From: a virus
DNA: 25,427 nucleotides
Virus record (IMG/VR): IMGVR_UViG_3300010413_000153
Span: 1 to 25,427 of that record
Direction: 5' to 3' (one strand)
How positions within the stretch are numbered: position 1 is the stretch's first letter; every line of letters starts with the position of its first letter. A program made the translations under genes and the position numbers. The notes under the pieces are model-generated. The model had not been told where the DNA came from and did not search any database. It saw nothing but the letters and a program-made list of their open reading frames with translations. Positions 7,399-14,557 of this stretch are shown one piece after another.

Positions 7399-8781
7399 AT
7401 GCCTTATAAAATTGTCATAGATGGAATTATTGGCGGATGGGAAATTGACGGACGATATATTCGCAATGAACTTGAAAAAGCTGGCGGCCAACCTGTATAT
7501 GTTGAAATTGCGTCTCCTGGTGGATTTGTTTTTGATGGAATTGAAATTTATAATCTATTCAAAAATTACTCCGGTTTTGTTCACATGCACATTATCGGCC
7601 TGGCAGCCTCTATGGCGAGTTATATTCCTTTGGCTGGAAATAAAATTACAGCCGAAGAAAATGCAGTTTTTATGATCCATAATGTCTGGGGAGGAGTAAT
7701 TGGAGATTACAGGGAATTTGAAAAACAAGGTCAAATACTTCAAGGGCTTACAAATCTTTTGGCAAAGGCATACGCGGCAAAAACAGGAAAGCCACTATCT
7801 GAGATCATAAACTTAATGGATGCTGAGACATTTTTTTTTGGACAAGAAATAATCGATAACGGATTTATCGATGAAATTATACCAGTTGGTAAAAAAGCTG
7901 AATCAAAATCTGATTCTCTATTGCTGGCAAAAATGCAGGTTGAAGATTGCTTTTCCAAAATGAAAAAATTTGAAAATAAAAAAAGAGAAGATATCCAAAA
8001 GGCCGCTGCAATGCTTAATCTCAATGTCCCAATGGCAACTATAAACGGATTTGATAATTCAGTCAAATTAGTTGATGAACCTTGGAGTAAATCAGAGTCA
8101 GAGCAGAGATGGCGAGACCATTCCGGAGTTAGCACAAATGATGATTTGCCGAACGCGAAATATAGGAAAAGATTTGTTTATTATGATTCAGAGAACCAGA
8201 AATCATTATCCGAAGGATACAAACTTCCCATTATGGATTATAAAAATGGCGAGTTCGTAAATATCGCGGCCGTTAGAAACGCTCTTTCAAGATTGCCACA
8301 AACACAGGGAATTCCACAGGATGAAAAAGATAAAGCGGAAAAAGTTTTGAAAAAATATCTTGATAAGTTTAATGATGAAAATGCTCTCATAAATTTTAAT
8401 AATAAACCCGCCGAGTCGGGAAAAAAGGAGGGTTCTAAAATTATGAACTTAGACCAACTTAAGAAAGAACACCCCGATCTGTATAATAAAATTTTACAGG
8501 CGGGGATTGACAGTGAAAAGGAAAGATGGAAAGCGCATCTTGTTTGGTTCGATGCTGCCCCAAAAGAAGTAATTGAGGCAATAAAAAGTGGAGAACAGTT
8601 TACAAATGTTCATCTTTCTATTTATTCCAAGGCAAGCACAGCCAAAAAAGAGGTGCAAGCATCTATTGCTGAAAATCCGGGAAATATCCAAACTGAGACC
8701 GAACTGGATGACGAAGAACAAAAAGCAAAAGACCTCTTATCCGCAACACTTGCCCATTCCAAAAAGGGAGGCAATAAATAA
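7399..8781 (+). CDS. ClpP-type prohead protease with fused scaffold domain
   Basis: This 460-residue protein is the head maturation protease. Residues 1-165 form an S14 (ClpP) domain: EIASPGG (36-42), Ser71 in GLAASMAS and His94 in FMIHN. The third acidic position is Glu143 or Asp141, as often seen in phage relatives. Residues 226-325 hold a second module (YRKRFVYYD, YKLPI, AAVRNALSRL, AEKVLKKYLDKF) also found attached to other phage head proteins. Residues 349-460 are a charged helical scaffold. AGGAGA (7387-7392) selects the ATG at 7399 rather than an upstream in-frame ATG at 7351 inside the previous gene. A second start inside the gene probably produces the scaffold alone. Confidence 0.9.
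   Translation: MPYKIVIDGIIGGWEIDGRYIRNELEKAGGQPVYVEIASPGGFVFDGIEIYNLFKNYSGFVHMHIIGLAASMASYIPLAGNKITAEENAVFMIHNVWGGVIGDYREFEKQGQILQGLTNLLAKAYAAKTGKPLSEIINLMDAETFFFGQEIIDNGFIDEIIPVGKKAESKSDSLLLAKMQVEDCFSKMKKFENKKREDIQKAAAMLNLNVPMATINGFDNSVKLVDEPWSKSESEQRWRDHSGVSTNDDLPNAKYRKRFVYYDSENQKSLSEGYKLPIMDYKNGEFVNIAAVRNALSRLPQTQGIPQDEKDKAEKVLKKYLDKFNDENALINFNNKPAESGKKEGSKIMNLDQLKKEHPDLYNKILQAGIDSEKERWKAHLVWFDAAPKEVIEAIKSGEQFTNVHLSIYSKASTAKKEVQASIAENPGNIQTETELDDEEQKAKDLLSATLAHSKKGGNK
8425..8445 (+). promoter_or_regulatory. Internal ribosome binding site for the scaffold
   Basis: AAGGAGGG (8425-8432) precedes an in-frame ATG at 8443 by 10 bases. It is among the best Shine-Dalgarno sequences in the window although it lies inside a coding region. 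The layout matches lambda gene C/Nu3 and Mu I/Z, where the scaffold is translated from within the protease gene. Confidence 0.75.
8443..8781 (+). CDS. Putative internal scaffolding protein
   Basis: This is a 112-residue product from an internal start in the protease frame, equal to protease residues 349-460. It begins MNLDQLKKEHPDLYNKI, a pattern I recognise at the start of scaffold domains in Mu-like phages. It is rich in charged residues and predicted helical, with an acidic stretch (ELDDEEQ) and a Lys-rich end. The scaffold would shape the prohead and then be degraded by the protease that shares its C-terminus. The strong internal ribosome binding site supports separate synthesis. Confidence 0.65.
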   Translation: MNLDQLKKEHPDLYNKILQAGIDSEKERWKAHLVWFDAAPKEVIEAIKSGEQFTNVHLSIYSKASTAKKEVQASIAENPGNIQTETELDDEEQKAKDLLSATLAHSKKGGNK

Positions 8782-9473
8782 TGGCAAATCCAGAAATTAC
8801 GAATAATGACAGTACGCAGATACCTGTCTTTAATCCAAAATACAAAGATGCCACTTTGGTATTTGACGGAGCTGACACATGGGCAAAAGGAACAGTTTTG
8901 GGTCTCAGAAAAGTTGCTGCAGGTGCCGTAACTCCGGATGCTGGAAATACCGGTGATGGAACGGTCACGGCTCTGGCACTTGCTCCAGGCGGTCCCGCAA
9001 AGGTCGGGAGCTACAATTTGGAGTGTACTTTTGCCGTAACAAATGGCGGTGTTTTCAAGCTTGAAGACCCGGATGGTAACATAGTTGCAGATAATCTGAC
9101 ATTGAGGGTCGGTGCCGGATTGGCAACTACATTCTCTGTAGGTGGAATTTCATTCATCGTAACAGATGGAGCCACAGACTTTGCGGCAGGTGACAAATTC
9201 GCTTTGGCGATTTCCGCTGTAAACAAATGGAAATTTTATGATTCCAGTTCGGTAGATGGATCTGAAATTCCGAGCGGAGTATTGCCCAGGGAAGAGGTTG
9301 CAACTGGAGCCGGAGATTCTTATCGTAGAATTTTAATTGGTGGCGAAATATCTGAAAGTCAGTTAGTATTTGACCAGGGAGAAACTATCAACGACACAAT
9401 CAGAGAACAACTGCGTGATTATGGAATTATTACCAGGCCACAAACTGCACTTGATGCGCTGGATAACCAGTAA
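8781..9473 (+). CDS. gpD-like head decoration protein with inserted domain
   Basis: This 230-residue protein is about twice as long as lambda gpD (110 residues). The gpD fold appears split. Residues 1-47 carry the N-terminal strand and the FDGADTWAKGTVLG segment, while residues 148-215 carry DGSEIPSGVLPREEVATG, the RRILIGGEI strand and the terminal helix. Between them, about residues 48-147 form a separate beta-rich, Gly-rich module (NTGDGTVTAL to ALAISAVNK) of a kind also found in other phage capsid proteins. The protein trimerises on the capsid surface in the family, so the insert should face outward. GGGAGG lies just upstream, and the ATG overlaps the last base of the protease stop. Confidence 0.82.
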   Translation: MANPEITNNDSTQIPVFNPKYKDATLVFDGADTWAKGTVLGLRKVAAGAVTPDAGNTGDGTVTALALAPGGPAKVGSYNLECTFAVTNGGVFKLEDPDGNIVADNLTLRVGAGLATTFSVGGISFIVTDGATDFAAGDKFALAISAVNKWKFYDSSSVDGSEIPSGVLPREEVATGAGDSYRRILIGGEISESQLVFDQGETINDTIREQLRDYGIITRPQTALDALDNQ

Positions 9474-9490
9474 GGAGGTTATGAAATAAA

Positions 9491-10588
9491 ATGGCAACAG
9501 ATTTAACTTTAGAAAAACGCACGATGCTCGCAGCTTTCAAACAAAAGAAAGCGCCCACAATGTTTTTAGCGAGCTGGTTTAAGACAACTTCCAGGGATAT
9601 GTTCCGTAGCCGTAAATGCGTCATTGACGTGAAACGGAACGAGGAAAATATTTCTATCGATGTTGTACGTGGAACAGGTGGCCGTCTTAATAACAATAAG
9701 AGGTTCACCACCAAAGAGTACACTCCACCTTTGTATGATGAATACACGTCATATTTCGAGGAAGAGCTGAACGAAAGGCTCCCCGGAAACATTGAATACA
9801 GCAACCCGGAATATATGGCCCAACTCCTCGCAATAATGACGGATGACCAAGTTGAATTGCAGGAGAAGATTCTCCGGTCAATTGAATTGCAGGCATCTCA
9901 AGCTCTTTTTACCGGAGCTGTGACCCTATTAAATAACGATAGCCTTGATTTCAAACAAAAGGCAAGTCATAATTTTGCAGCCGCTACCGTCTGGAGCAAT
10001 ACGTCGGCGGTACCTACTGATGATTTTATCACAGCGGCAACACTTAACCGGAAAGATGGCAAAACAGATTCAAGGGTTGCTATCTTTGGAGAATCAGCTT
10101 GGGAAAATTTTATCAAGCGCAACGGAGCTAATAACAGGTTTGATTTAATCAACATGGACCTAGGAAAAATTCAACCTCCGGTTATGAACATGGACGGAGC
10201 TGTTTTCCATGGTGTTTTCACAGCCGGTTCATACCAATTCCAGGCATGGACATATCCGCAATTCTATCTGGTTCCGACTGGATGGGGACTTGCCAACGAG
10301 GGAACATTGGTTCCTTACGTGCCAACCGACAAGGTCCTTGTTTTGCCCATGGCGAATGCAATTGACCTGAGATTGGTTTATGCCGGAATACCTCAACTGG
10401 TGGAGCGCGTTGACCCGATGCTTCAGGGACTCGGAATAACCAGAGTGCCGGAAAACGTGCGCGGTGATTTCATGCCTTACGGTTTGGTAGATGACGAAGC
10501 TACCTGCATTAAAGCAGGTGTAAGGTCAGCTCCGCTTTGTATTCCTACCCAGATTGATGGTTGGTCCGTTATTAAATCTGAGGGATAA
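9491..10588 (+). CDS. Major capsid protein, lambda gpE family
   Basis: This 365-residue HK97-fold shell protein is related to lambda gpE (341 residues). Recognisable parts include the N-terminal PTMFLASWF segment, the E-loop region with DVVRGTGGRLN, the acidic YFEEELNERLPG motif, the long spine helix (DDQVELQEKILRSIELQASQ), and the late RLVYAGIPQLVERVDPM block. AAGGAGG (9472-9478) lies 12 bases before the ATG at 9491. A closer ATG at 9481 reads only two codons before a stop and is not used. It sits between decoration and connector genes, as in lambda-type heads. Confidence 0.95.
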   Translation: MATDLTLEKRTMLAAFKQKKAPTMFLASWFKTTSRDMFRSRKCVIDVKRNEENISIDVVRGTGGRLNNNKRFTTKEYTPPLYDEYTSYFEEELNERLPGNIEYSNPEYMAQLLAIMTDDQVELQEKILRSIELQASQALFTGAVTLLNNDSLDFKQKASHNFAAATVWSNTSAVPTDDFITAATLNRKDGKTDSRVAIFGESAWENFIKRNGANNRFDLINMDLGKIQPPVMNMDGAVFHGVFTAGSYQFQAWTYPQFYLVPTGWGLANEGTLVPYVPTDKVLVLPMANAIDLRLVYAGIPQLVERVDPMLQGLGITRVPENVRGDFMPYGLVDDEATCIKAGVRSAPLCIPTQIDGWSVIKSEG

Positions 10589-10592
10589 TTAT

Positions 10593-10943
10593 ATGTCAGA
10601 TAAAAAAATTAAGCGCTATACGGTTAATTCTGGTTTTACGCTTACCAGCAAAAAAGGAGTAATCCATGCTGGTGGCGTAGTCTCTGCCGATTTGCTCACA
10701 ATTAAAGATGCTCAAGAATATCTTGATAAGCTTGAAAAAGACGAAAAGATAACTTTGATTGTAGAAAAATCGGAGGAAACAAAACAGGAAAAACCGGAAC
10801 CGGAAAAGAAATCAGAGCCAGAGAAAAAATCCATCGAATCGGAAAAATCAGATACTGAAAGTGAACCGGAACCGGAAAAGAAATCAGAAAAGCAAAGCGG
10901 ATTTAAGGATAAGATTTTCTCGGGAGCACAGCGTAAAGAATAA
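10593..10943 (+). CDS. Mu gp35-like small head protein
   Basis: This 116-residue protein lies directly after the capsid gene, the position of Mu gp35. The first 65 residues contain YTVNSGFTLTSKKGVIHAGG and a LTIKDAQEYLDKLEKD helix, resembling the short gp35-like fold. The remainder is a low-complexity Pro-Glu-Lys-Ser tail built from near repeats (PEPEKKSE). I chose the ATG at 10593 with GAGGGA upstream; an earlier in-frame ATG at 10554 lies inside the capsid gene. The role is probably structural at the head or connector. Confidence 0.5.
   Translation: MSDKKIKRYTVNSGFTLTSKKGVIHAGGVVSADLLTIKDAQEYLDKLEKDEKITLIVEKSEETKQEKPEPEKKSEPEKKSIESEKSDTESEPEPEKKSEKQSGFKDKIFSGAQRKE
10792..10888 (+). repeat. 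25-base in-frame direct repeat in the Glu/Lys tail
   Basis: The same 25-base sequence occurs at 10792-10816 and 10864-10888, exactly 72 bases (24 codons) apart and in frame. It encodes EPEKKSE. The repeats allow slippage or recombination that would change tail length in steps of 24 residues. Confidence 0.85.
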
Positions 10944-11326
10944 TGAATCTCTTGGAACAGGCGGAGAAAGATTTAAGCTTCACGGTTGAGGATAAAGACA
11001 ATGGTTTTGGTATTTCCATAATCATTGTCAATAAAAACGGAACTCGATATGGTGAAAATGGAGAACTAATCGCTAAAACTCAAGACATAGGTTTCTTCAT
11101 TGACCCAGGGAGTGACGTTGGAGTCCAGGACCGTACAGTTTGGATTGACCTCCGCCTGTCAACATTGAAAACATTGGGAGTTAATATTCCAAAAACAAAA
11201 GACGGTTGGAAAATTATTTATACAGACAAGCAAGGCGATACCTGGAATTTCGCAATTGAACTCGCGGCACCTGACAGGACATTGGGACTTTTGAAATTAC
11301 ATCTTAAATTTTTGACAACGGCATAA
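10943..11326 (+). CDS. Putative head-tail connector (neck) protein
   Basis: This 127-residue, beta-rich protein has a pattern I recognise from neck genes of Mu-like phages. A GTRYGENGELIAKTQDIGF strand pair leads to a WIDLRLSTLKTLG segment, and the C-terminal APDRTLGLLKLHLKFL strand is typical of head-tail joining proteins of the FII/stopper type. Start and preceding stop overlap as TAATG. The position between the capsid protein and the tail terminator candidate fits. No confident family match can be claimed. Confidence 0.5.
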   Translation: MNLLEQAEKDLSFTVEDKDNGFGISIIIVNKNGTRYGENGELIAKTQDIGFFIDPGSDVGVQDRTVWIDLRLSTLKTLGVNIPKTKDGWKIIYTDKQGDTWNFAIELAAPDRTLGLLKLHLKFLTTA

Positions 11327-11329
11327 TAA

Positions 11330-12010
11330 ATGGCAGCAAAAATCACACAGTTAATAAATAAACAGGATTCATTTGAGTTAATCAGGGACCAAGTAGCTGC
11401 CATATTGGAGATTGAAAAAGAGAATCAAAAGTTACTATCAGGAGCAAGTGCGGCTGACTATGATTTTTCAGTATTTATAGAAAAATTTCATCCGTGGGAA
11501 CTTTTGATTAATAGCAATGGAGATATTTTGAGCGATACTCCATTGATAAATGTTTTTTTTGATACAGCGTCGCAGAATAGTGGCCAAACATCATTACCAA
11601 GTCAGACTCACGTATATGACGGGATTATAAATATCGATTGCTATGGCGCAAAAAATACAGAAGAAGTGAGCGAAGGTGTCCATCTTGCAGGTGATGAATT
11701 GGCAGCAAGGGAAAGTCAGAGGATAGCCAGATTGGCTAGAAATATATTGGCTTTTAATGAATATTATCCAAAATTGGCATTGTCCGGCATTGTAAATTTT
11801 TTTACTATTAAACAATTAAACTCATTGCAGCCAAATATTCAGGACAGGCCGTCAAGCAATATCATGGTCACTCGAATTATGCTCAATGTGAATTATAATG
11901 AATTTAATTTTTCAACCGTGCCGGCTACATTGGAATTATTAGTTAGCAAATGCACCCGGCAAGAGGATGGGTCTTTATATTTTCAACAAAATTTTGAATA
12001 CACTACTTGA
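11330..12010 (+). CDS. Putative tail terminator / Mu gp37-like protein
   Basis: This 226-residue protein lies directly before the sheath gene, in the position of the Mu gp37/gp38 proteins. An N-terminal helix (SFELIRDQVAAILEIEKE) is followed by a beta core with YDGIINIDCYGAKNT and an ARESQRIARLARNIL helix. This resembles tail terminator proteins, which cap the tube at the head end. A longer size than lambda gpU (131 residues) leaves the call provisional. The start lies 4 bases after the preceding stop. Confidence 0.5.
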   Translation: MAAKITQLINKQDSFELIRDQVAAILEIEKENQKLLSGASAADYDFSVFIEKFHPWELLINSNGDILSDTPLINVFFDTASQNSGQTSLPSQTHVYDGIINIDCYGAKNTEEVSEGVHLAGDELAARESQRIARLARNILAFNEYYPKLALSGIVNFFTIKQLNSLQPNIQDRPSSNIMVTRIMLNVNYNEFNFSTVPATLELLVSKCTRQEDGSLYFQQNFEYTT

Positions 12011-12024
12011 GGAGGATTTTTATT

Positions 12025-13497
12025 ATGGGTGTAGATATATCTGCTGTTTCGCGAGTTGTCGGAGTCGATGTCACTTTTGAAATTTTTGAAAGTGGTGCTG
12101 TAACTTATCTCCCGCAAAGAATAGCTCTTTTAGGGCAAGGAAATACGGCGGAAACTTTCAGCACCGACCCTGTTTCGGTTACAAGTCATGCAGAAGTTGC
12201 AGCATTATTGGGTTATGGTAGCCCTGGACATTTGGCAGCAAAGCAACTTTTCCCAAACAATGGTGACGGTGTTGGGAGTATTCCAGTTACTCTCTATCCA
12301 ATGGTGGATGATGGATCCGCTGTTGCCGCCGCTGGAAGTATTGCGGCTTCAGGTACTCAGACAACACAGCAAAGCTATATCGTATATGTAAATAATATTC
12401 CGAGTCTTGGAATAACGATTCCAGCTACCACAACGGCAGATGCTGCACTCGGTTTAATCAAAACAGCAATCGAAGGTGTTCTCGATATGCCGATTATTCC
12501 AGGTACGGTTGCTGCCGGTTCTTTGCCAATAACAGCAAAATGGAAAGGGTTAACCGGTAACGATATTTATATATCAATTTCCGGTACAGAGGATGGAATA
12601 ACTTTCACGGTAACTCAACCAACCGGCGGAACTATTAACCCGGATGTTGATACCCCACTGGCAAAAATAATTGAAGTTTGGGAAACCATGATTATCCCGA
12701 CAACTACATATGACGATGCAACCACTCTACAAAAATTTGAAACATGGGGAGACGGTCGCTGGGGTGAAACTGTAAAAAAGCCGGCACTTGTTTTCCATGG
12801 CACGTATGACGATAGATCAACCAGGACAGCAATTACAAACGCCGCGGCCAGAAAGGATGATAAAATAAATGTCCTCATTCCTGCTCCCGGTGCAAACCAT
12901 TTTGGTTTTGAAATTGCTGCCAGGGGTGTTGCCCGGATATCCAGGAAAGCACAAAATTATCCAGGTAATGACAATTATGACACACTTTCCGGTTTGGTTC
13001 CCGGTGCAGAGTCAAGCCAAGAGAGTTTTACTGAAAGGGATCTCGCGGTAAAGGCTGGAAGCTCAACCAGTATTCTTGTAAATGGTGACATTAAAATCAA
13101 TGATTTGGTTACCATGTATCATCCTGATGGTGAGACAAACCCTGGATTTCGTTATGTTTGCAATATCATAAAATTGATGAATATTATTTTTAATATTCGG
13201 ATAATTTTTGAAAGTGATGAATGGGCAGGGGCCCCGCTTATGCCAGCAGGTGTCTCGACCACAAGACCGGATGCAAAATCACCATCGCAGGCGCTGACGG
13301 CAATGGGAAATTTGGCAACAAATTTGCAAAAGCTGGCAATCATTGCCGATGCTTTATTCACACAGCAAAACATGACGTCTACCATAAATAGCCAAAATCC
13401 GAATAGACTGGATAATGTTTTCCCGGTCAAGCTTTCGGGCAACGTTCAAATAATTGACAATTATATTAAATTCGGATTTTATTTTCCGGCAGCTTAA
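12025..13497 (+). CDS. Tail sheath protein, Mu gpL-like
   Basis: This 490-residue contractile sheath subunit identifies the phage as a myovirus. The N-terminus (ISAVSRVVGVDVTFEIF, then YLPQRIALLGQGN) and the early DPVSVTSHAEVAALLGYGSP block are characteristic of the Mu gpL sheath family. The C-terminal domain includes KSPSQALTAMGNLATNLQKL and ends with a beta-strand (IKFGFYFP), as expected for the inter-subunit strand exchange. GAGGAGG upstream selects the ATG at 12025; an in-frame ATG at 12007 has no good ribosome site. The tube gene follows. Confidence 0.94.
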   Translation: MGVDISAVSRVVGVDVTFEIFESGAVTYLPQRIALLGQGNTAETFSTDPVSVTSHAEVAALLGYGSPGHLAAKQLFPNNGDGVGSIPVTLYPMVDDGSAVAAAGSIAASGTQTTQQSYIVYVNNIPSLGITIPATTTADAALGLIKTAIEGVLDMPIIPGTVAAGSLPITAKWKGLTGNDIYISISGTEDGITFTVTQPTGGTINPDVDTPLAKIIEVWETMIIPTTTYDDATTLQKFETWGDGRWGETVKKPALVFHGTYDDRSTRTAITNAAARKDDKINVLIPAPGANHFGFEIAARGVARISRKAQNYPGNDNYDTLSGLVPGAESSQESFTERDLAVKAGSSTSILVNGDIKINDLVTMYHPDGETNPGFRYVCNIIKLMNIIFNIRIIFESDEWAGAPLMPAGVSTTRPDAKSPSQALTAMGNLATNLQKLAIIADALFTQQNMTSTINSQNPNRLDNVFPVKLSGNVQIIDNYIKFGFYFPAA

Positions 13498-13519
13498 ATT
13501 TTAAGGAGGTTTATATAAC

Positions 13520-13900
13520 ATGGCAAGTCAAGGCGGTCCTATTGTAAACATGAGTATATCTGGGCGTACATTCGCCGTAACTCAGGATTCAGACCCACCA
13601 ATAGATTTGGGCGGGAATGAAAATGATGTTGAAATGAATGGAGATAAATCTGCCAGGATAGTTTCAAAAATTGTCCCAGGTAAAATCGGTCCTGTAGCGT
13701 TGGTGATAGACCATGCAAACGGTGACCAACAGTTCATCCAGGAAATCAGGGATAATAAAGAGCTGGTCGATGTCAGCATAGAGCTGGCGGATGGTTCAAT
13801 TTTTTATCATCGAGGTATCATCACTGATGCCGCTGAGTATAAGCCTAAAACTGGGACAATGGACGTTACCAGTAAAGGCGAACCACTGACGAAGCAATAA
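13520..13900 (+). CDS. Tail tube protein, Mu gpM-like
   Basis: This 126-residue subunit forms the inner tube of the contractile tail. VNMSISGRTFAVTQD at the N-terminus, the GNENDVEMNGD loop and the central DGSIFYHRGIITDAAEYKP segment match the Mu-type tube fold, a beta-barrel that stacks in rings of six. AAGGAGG upstream gives strong initiation, which fits an abundant product. It lies directly behind the sheath gene, the conserved order. Confidence 0.9.
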   Translation: MASQGGPIVNMSISGRTFAVTQDSDPPIDLGGNENDVEMNGDKSARIVSKIVPGKIGPVALVIDHANGDQQFIQEIRDNKELVDVSIELADGSIFYHRGIITDAAEYKPKTGTMDVTSKGEPLTKQ

Positions 13901-13919
13901 AAAAAAACGAGGTAAATTT

Positions 13920-14351
13920 ATGGGAGATAAACAAATAAAAGTAAATCGTGAAACTGCAATCGAAGAATTTGAATTATGGTCCATGGCGTGGCGTATTGGA
14001 AGAAAAATGCGGAACGCAAACCAAAAAGACAAAGAAGAATTCGAGGAAAAGAAAACTCAAATAATTGACCTAATAGAGGACGGTTTTTTGTTGTTCGATT
14101 CTGGAGAGGATTGTCTTGAATATATGTTCCAAAAACCGGAAAAGGCGCGTAATCTAAAAAGCATAAAAATACATCGTCCAAGTGGTGACGCGATAACCAG
14201 CGGAGACAAGTATGAAGAAAAAGCATCCGGACACAGAACATTTGAAATACTCCATGACATGACCGGCAAGGAGGTTGCATTTTTCAAGGGTATAGATTGG
14301 TTAGACCTTGAACCGCTTACAACAATCATGAACATTTTTTTAGCTTCGTGA
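13920..14351 (+). CDS. Tail assembly chaperone, upstream frame (Mu gp41-like)
   Basis: This 143-residue, highly charged helical protein lies between the tube and tape measure genes, the universal position of the tail assembly chaperone (lambda gpG, P2 gpE). A GAGGTAA site precedes the ATG. The last codons run over a T TTT TTA heptamer (14336-14342), where part of the ribosomes should slip back one base and continue into the next frame. Chaperones of this kind coat the tape measure during tail assembly and are absent from the virion. Confidence 0.82.
   Translation: MGDKQIKVNRETAIEEFELWSMAWRIGRKMRNANQKDKEEFEEKKTQIIDLIEDGFLLFDSGEDCLEYMFQKPEKARNLKSIKIHRPSGDAITSGDKYEEKASGHRTFEILHDMTGKEVAFFKGIDWLDLEPLTTIMNIFLAS
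14336..14342 (+). promoter_or_regulatory. Slippery heptamer T TTT TTA
   Basis: The heptamer is in the correct phase: the last base of an ATT codon, then TTT and TTA. Both tRNAs can re-pair after a one-base backward slip. It is the same heptamer as in the HIV-1 gag-pol shift site and one base different from the P2 tail site TTTTTTG. It lies 6 bases before the upstream stop codon. Confidence 0.8.
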
Positions 14352-14557
14352 CCTTCAGCCTTGCCTTAGATGGGCAGGAGGTCGAAAGGAGTGGTTTGAG
14401 TTGGGCGGCAATTCAGTTGAGGCAGATTTTGACAGATTATAACGGTTTGGGAGATTTCAGAAAATTAACATTAGATGAAATCTCTTTTTTTTATGAACCG
14501 TTAATCCCAGGGTTGGCAAAATATCAAAAGCAGCAAATGGAGCAGGATAAAAAATAA
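14348..14557 (+). CDS. Tail assembly chaperone, downstream frame (Mu gp42-like)
   Basis: The downstream part is 69 residues if read from GTG 14348, which overlaps the upstream stop as GTGA. It contains a Trp-Ala-Ala helix (LSWAAIQLRQIL) and a short KLTLDEISFFYE block, as expected for the T-like domain of the fused chaperone. I regard it mainly as the C-terminal portion of the frameshift product. Independent initiation at GTG cannot be excluded, but no Shine-Dalgarno sequence is seen. The tape measure gene starts on its last base. Confidence 0.7.
   Translation: MTFSLALDGQEVERSGLSWAAIQLRQILTDYNGLGDFRKLTLDEISFFYEPLIPGLAKYQKQQMEQDKK
14350..14383 (+). promoter_or_regulatory. Stem-loop stimulating the frameshift
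   Basis: GACCT (14350-14354) pairs with AGGTC (14379-14383). Inside, CCT (14359-14361) pairs with AGG (14376-14378) and GCC (14363-14365) pairs with GGC (14373-14375). A 4-base and a 1-base bulge lie on the 5' side, and the loop is 7 bases. The spacer from the heptamer is 7 bases, the usual optimum for -1 frameshifting. Confidence 0.6.

Larger units (their letters stand above)
13920..14557 (+). other. Predicted -1 frameshift fusion of the tail chaperone
   Basis: Slippage after codon 141 (Leu, TTA) at 14342 moves reading to AGC (14342-14344), then TTC, GTG and onward to the stop at 14555-14557. The product is 212 residues: 141 from the upstream frame and 71 from the downstream frame. It corresponds to lambda gpG-T and P2 gpE-E', where a minor fusion binds tape measure and tube subunits. 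The downstream frame has no convincing ribosome site of its own, which favours frameshifting. Confidence 0.75.

Noticed and set aside
9481-9489. ATG close to the strong AAGGAGG before the capsid gene
   Set aside because: It reads ATG AAA TAA only and is too close to the Shine-Dalgarno sequence for efficient use. The capsid start at 9491 fits better.
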